From the NCBI GenBank assembly GCA_902494515.1, contig CABUTS010000027.1, positions 1-32,816 of the forward strand: a DNA stretch of 32,816 bases, read 5' to 3'. Under the pieces are notes generated by a model. It saw nothing but the letters and a program-made list of their open reading frames with translations, searched no databases and was not told the DNA's origin. The stretch's first letter is position 1, and every line of letters begins with the position of its first letter. Positions 32,676 through 32,816 of the stretch are shown piece by piece. The stretch is from an uncultured Muribaculaceae bacterium (lineage in GTDB: Bacteria; Bacteroidota; Bacteroidia; Bacteroidales; Muribaculaceae). The translations under genes and the position numbers were made by a program.

Positions 32676-32816
32676 CTATCGGTGGATGAGCAGGGCGCTG
32701 ATGGCAATGCCGAGGAGCGACATGGTCACCACGGCGGGGAGGCCGGCGGCTACGATGTAGCGGGCTATGGCGCGGAAGTCGCGCTGGCGTGTCAGTCCGG
32801 CGTAGGCGATGGCTCC
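32676..32816 (-). CDS. C-terminal fragment of a membrane protein (cut by window edge)
   Basis: Reading leftward from the window end, 46 codons stay open until a TAG at 32676-32678. The fragment begins GAIAYAGLTRQRDFRAIARY and ends in a hydrophobic segment of about 24 residues (IVAAGLPAVVTMSLLGIAIS and onward) followed by ALLIHR. This looks like a last transmembrane helix with a short tail. The reading frame, codon usage and 31-bp distance to the DUF4919 gene support a real gene extending beyond the window; the family cannot be named from this part. Confidence 0.65.
   Translation of the reverse strand, partial: GAIAYAGLTRQRDFRAIARYIVAAGLPAVVTMSLLGIAISALLIHR

Overview
The window is almost entirely one large xylan / glucuronoarabinoxylan utilisation locus (PUL) from a Bacteroidales bacterium. 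The evidence is two SusC/SusD outer-membrane pairs, many Bacteroidetes-type lipoprotein signals, promoter elements of the TTTG / TAnnTTTG type, and short A-rich leaders without Shine-Dalgarno sites. GC-rich coding DNA and short C-terminal tails of the 'GIYIVNGKK' type point to Muribaculaceae or Prevotellaceae rather than classical Bacteroides, but the genus cannot be fixed from sequence alone.

Layout: (1) 1-321, AT-rich non-coding leader with a long dyad and a -7 promoter box. (2) 322-2049, lipoprotein GH43 glycosidase. (3) 2248-15399, the uptake core in the order described for Prevotella bryantii xusABCDE-xyn10C: SusC, SusD, SusC, SusD, a DUF1735-type surface lipoprotein, and a GH10 endoxylanase whose catalytic barrel is split by two carbohydrate-binding modules. 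It closes at a strong intrinsic terminator (15407-15467). (4) 15497-22956, secreted accessory proteins: a free-standing copy of the xylanase's binding modules, a CBM48-CE1 feruloyl-type esterase, a GH43-CBM6 arabinofuranohydrolase, a GH5 glycanase and a CE6-type acetyl esterase. The GH5 and CE6 proteins share an unassigned ~125-residue module. (5) 23038-28453, oligosaccharide import and final degradation: GPH sugar symporter, GH10 lipoprotein, cytoplasmic GH43 beta-xylosidase and GH67 alpha-glucuronidase, resembling the P. bryantii xynD-A-B-(E)-F cluster. (6) A perfect 17-bp dyad terminator and a consensus promoter separate the PUL from a cutC gene, a large secreted transglutaminase-like protein, and a convergent minus-strand pair (DUF4919 protein and the C-terminus of a membrane protein cut by the window edge).

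Inferred division of labour: surface lipoproteins and secreted enzymes cut and debranch xylan (GH10, GH5, GH43, CE1, CE6), binding modules and SusD/XusE capture the products, the SusC porins bring oligosaccharides into the periplasm, GH10/GH67 trim them there, the symporter takes them into the cytoplasm, and GH43 releases xylose. No hybrid two-component regulator, rRNA, tRNA, CRISPR array, transposase or phage gene was seen. The observations most worth a second look are the shared GH5/CE6 module, the duplicated CBM cassette, the repeated duplication of gene 3' ends across stop codons, and the hairpins that punctuate the operon.
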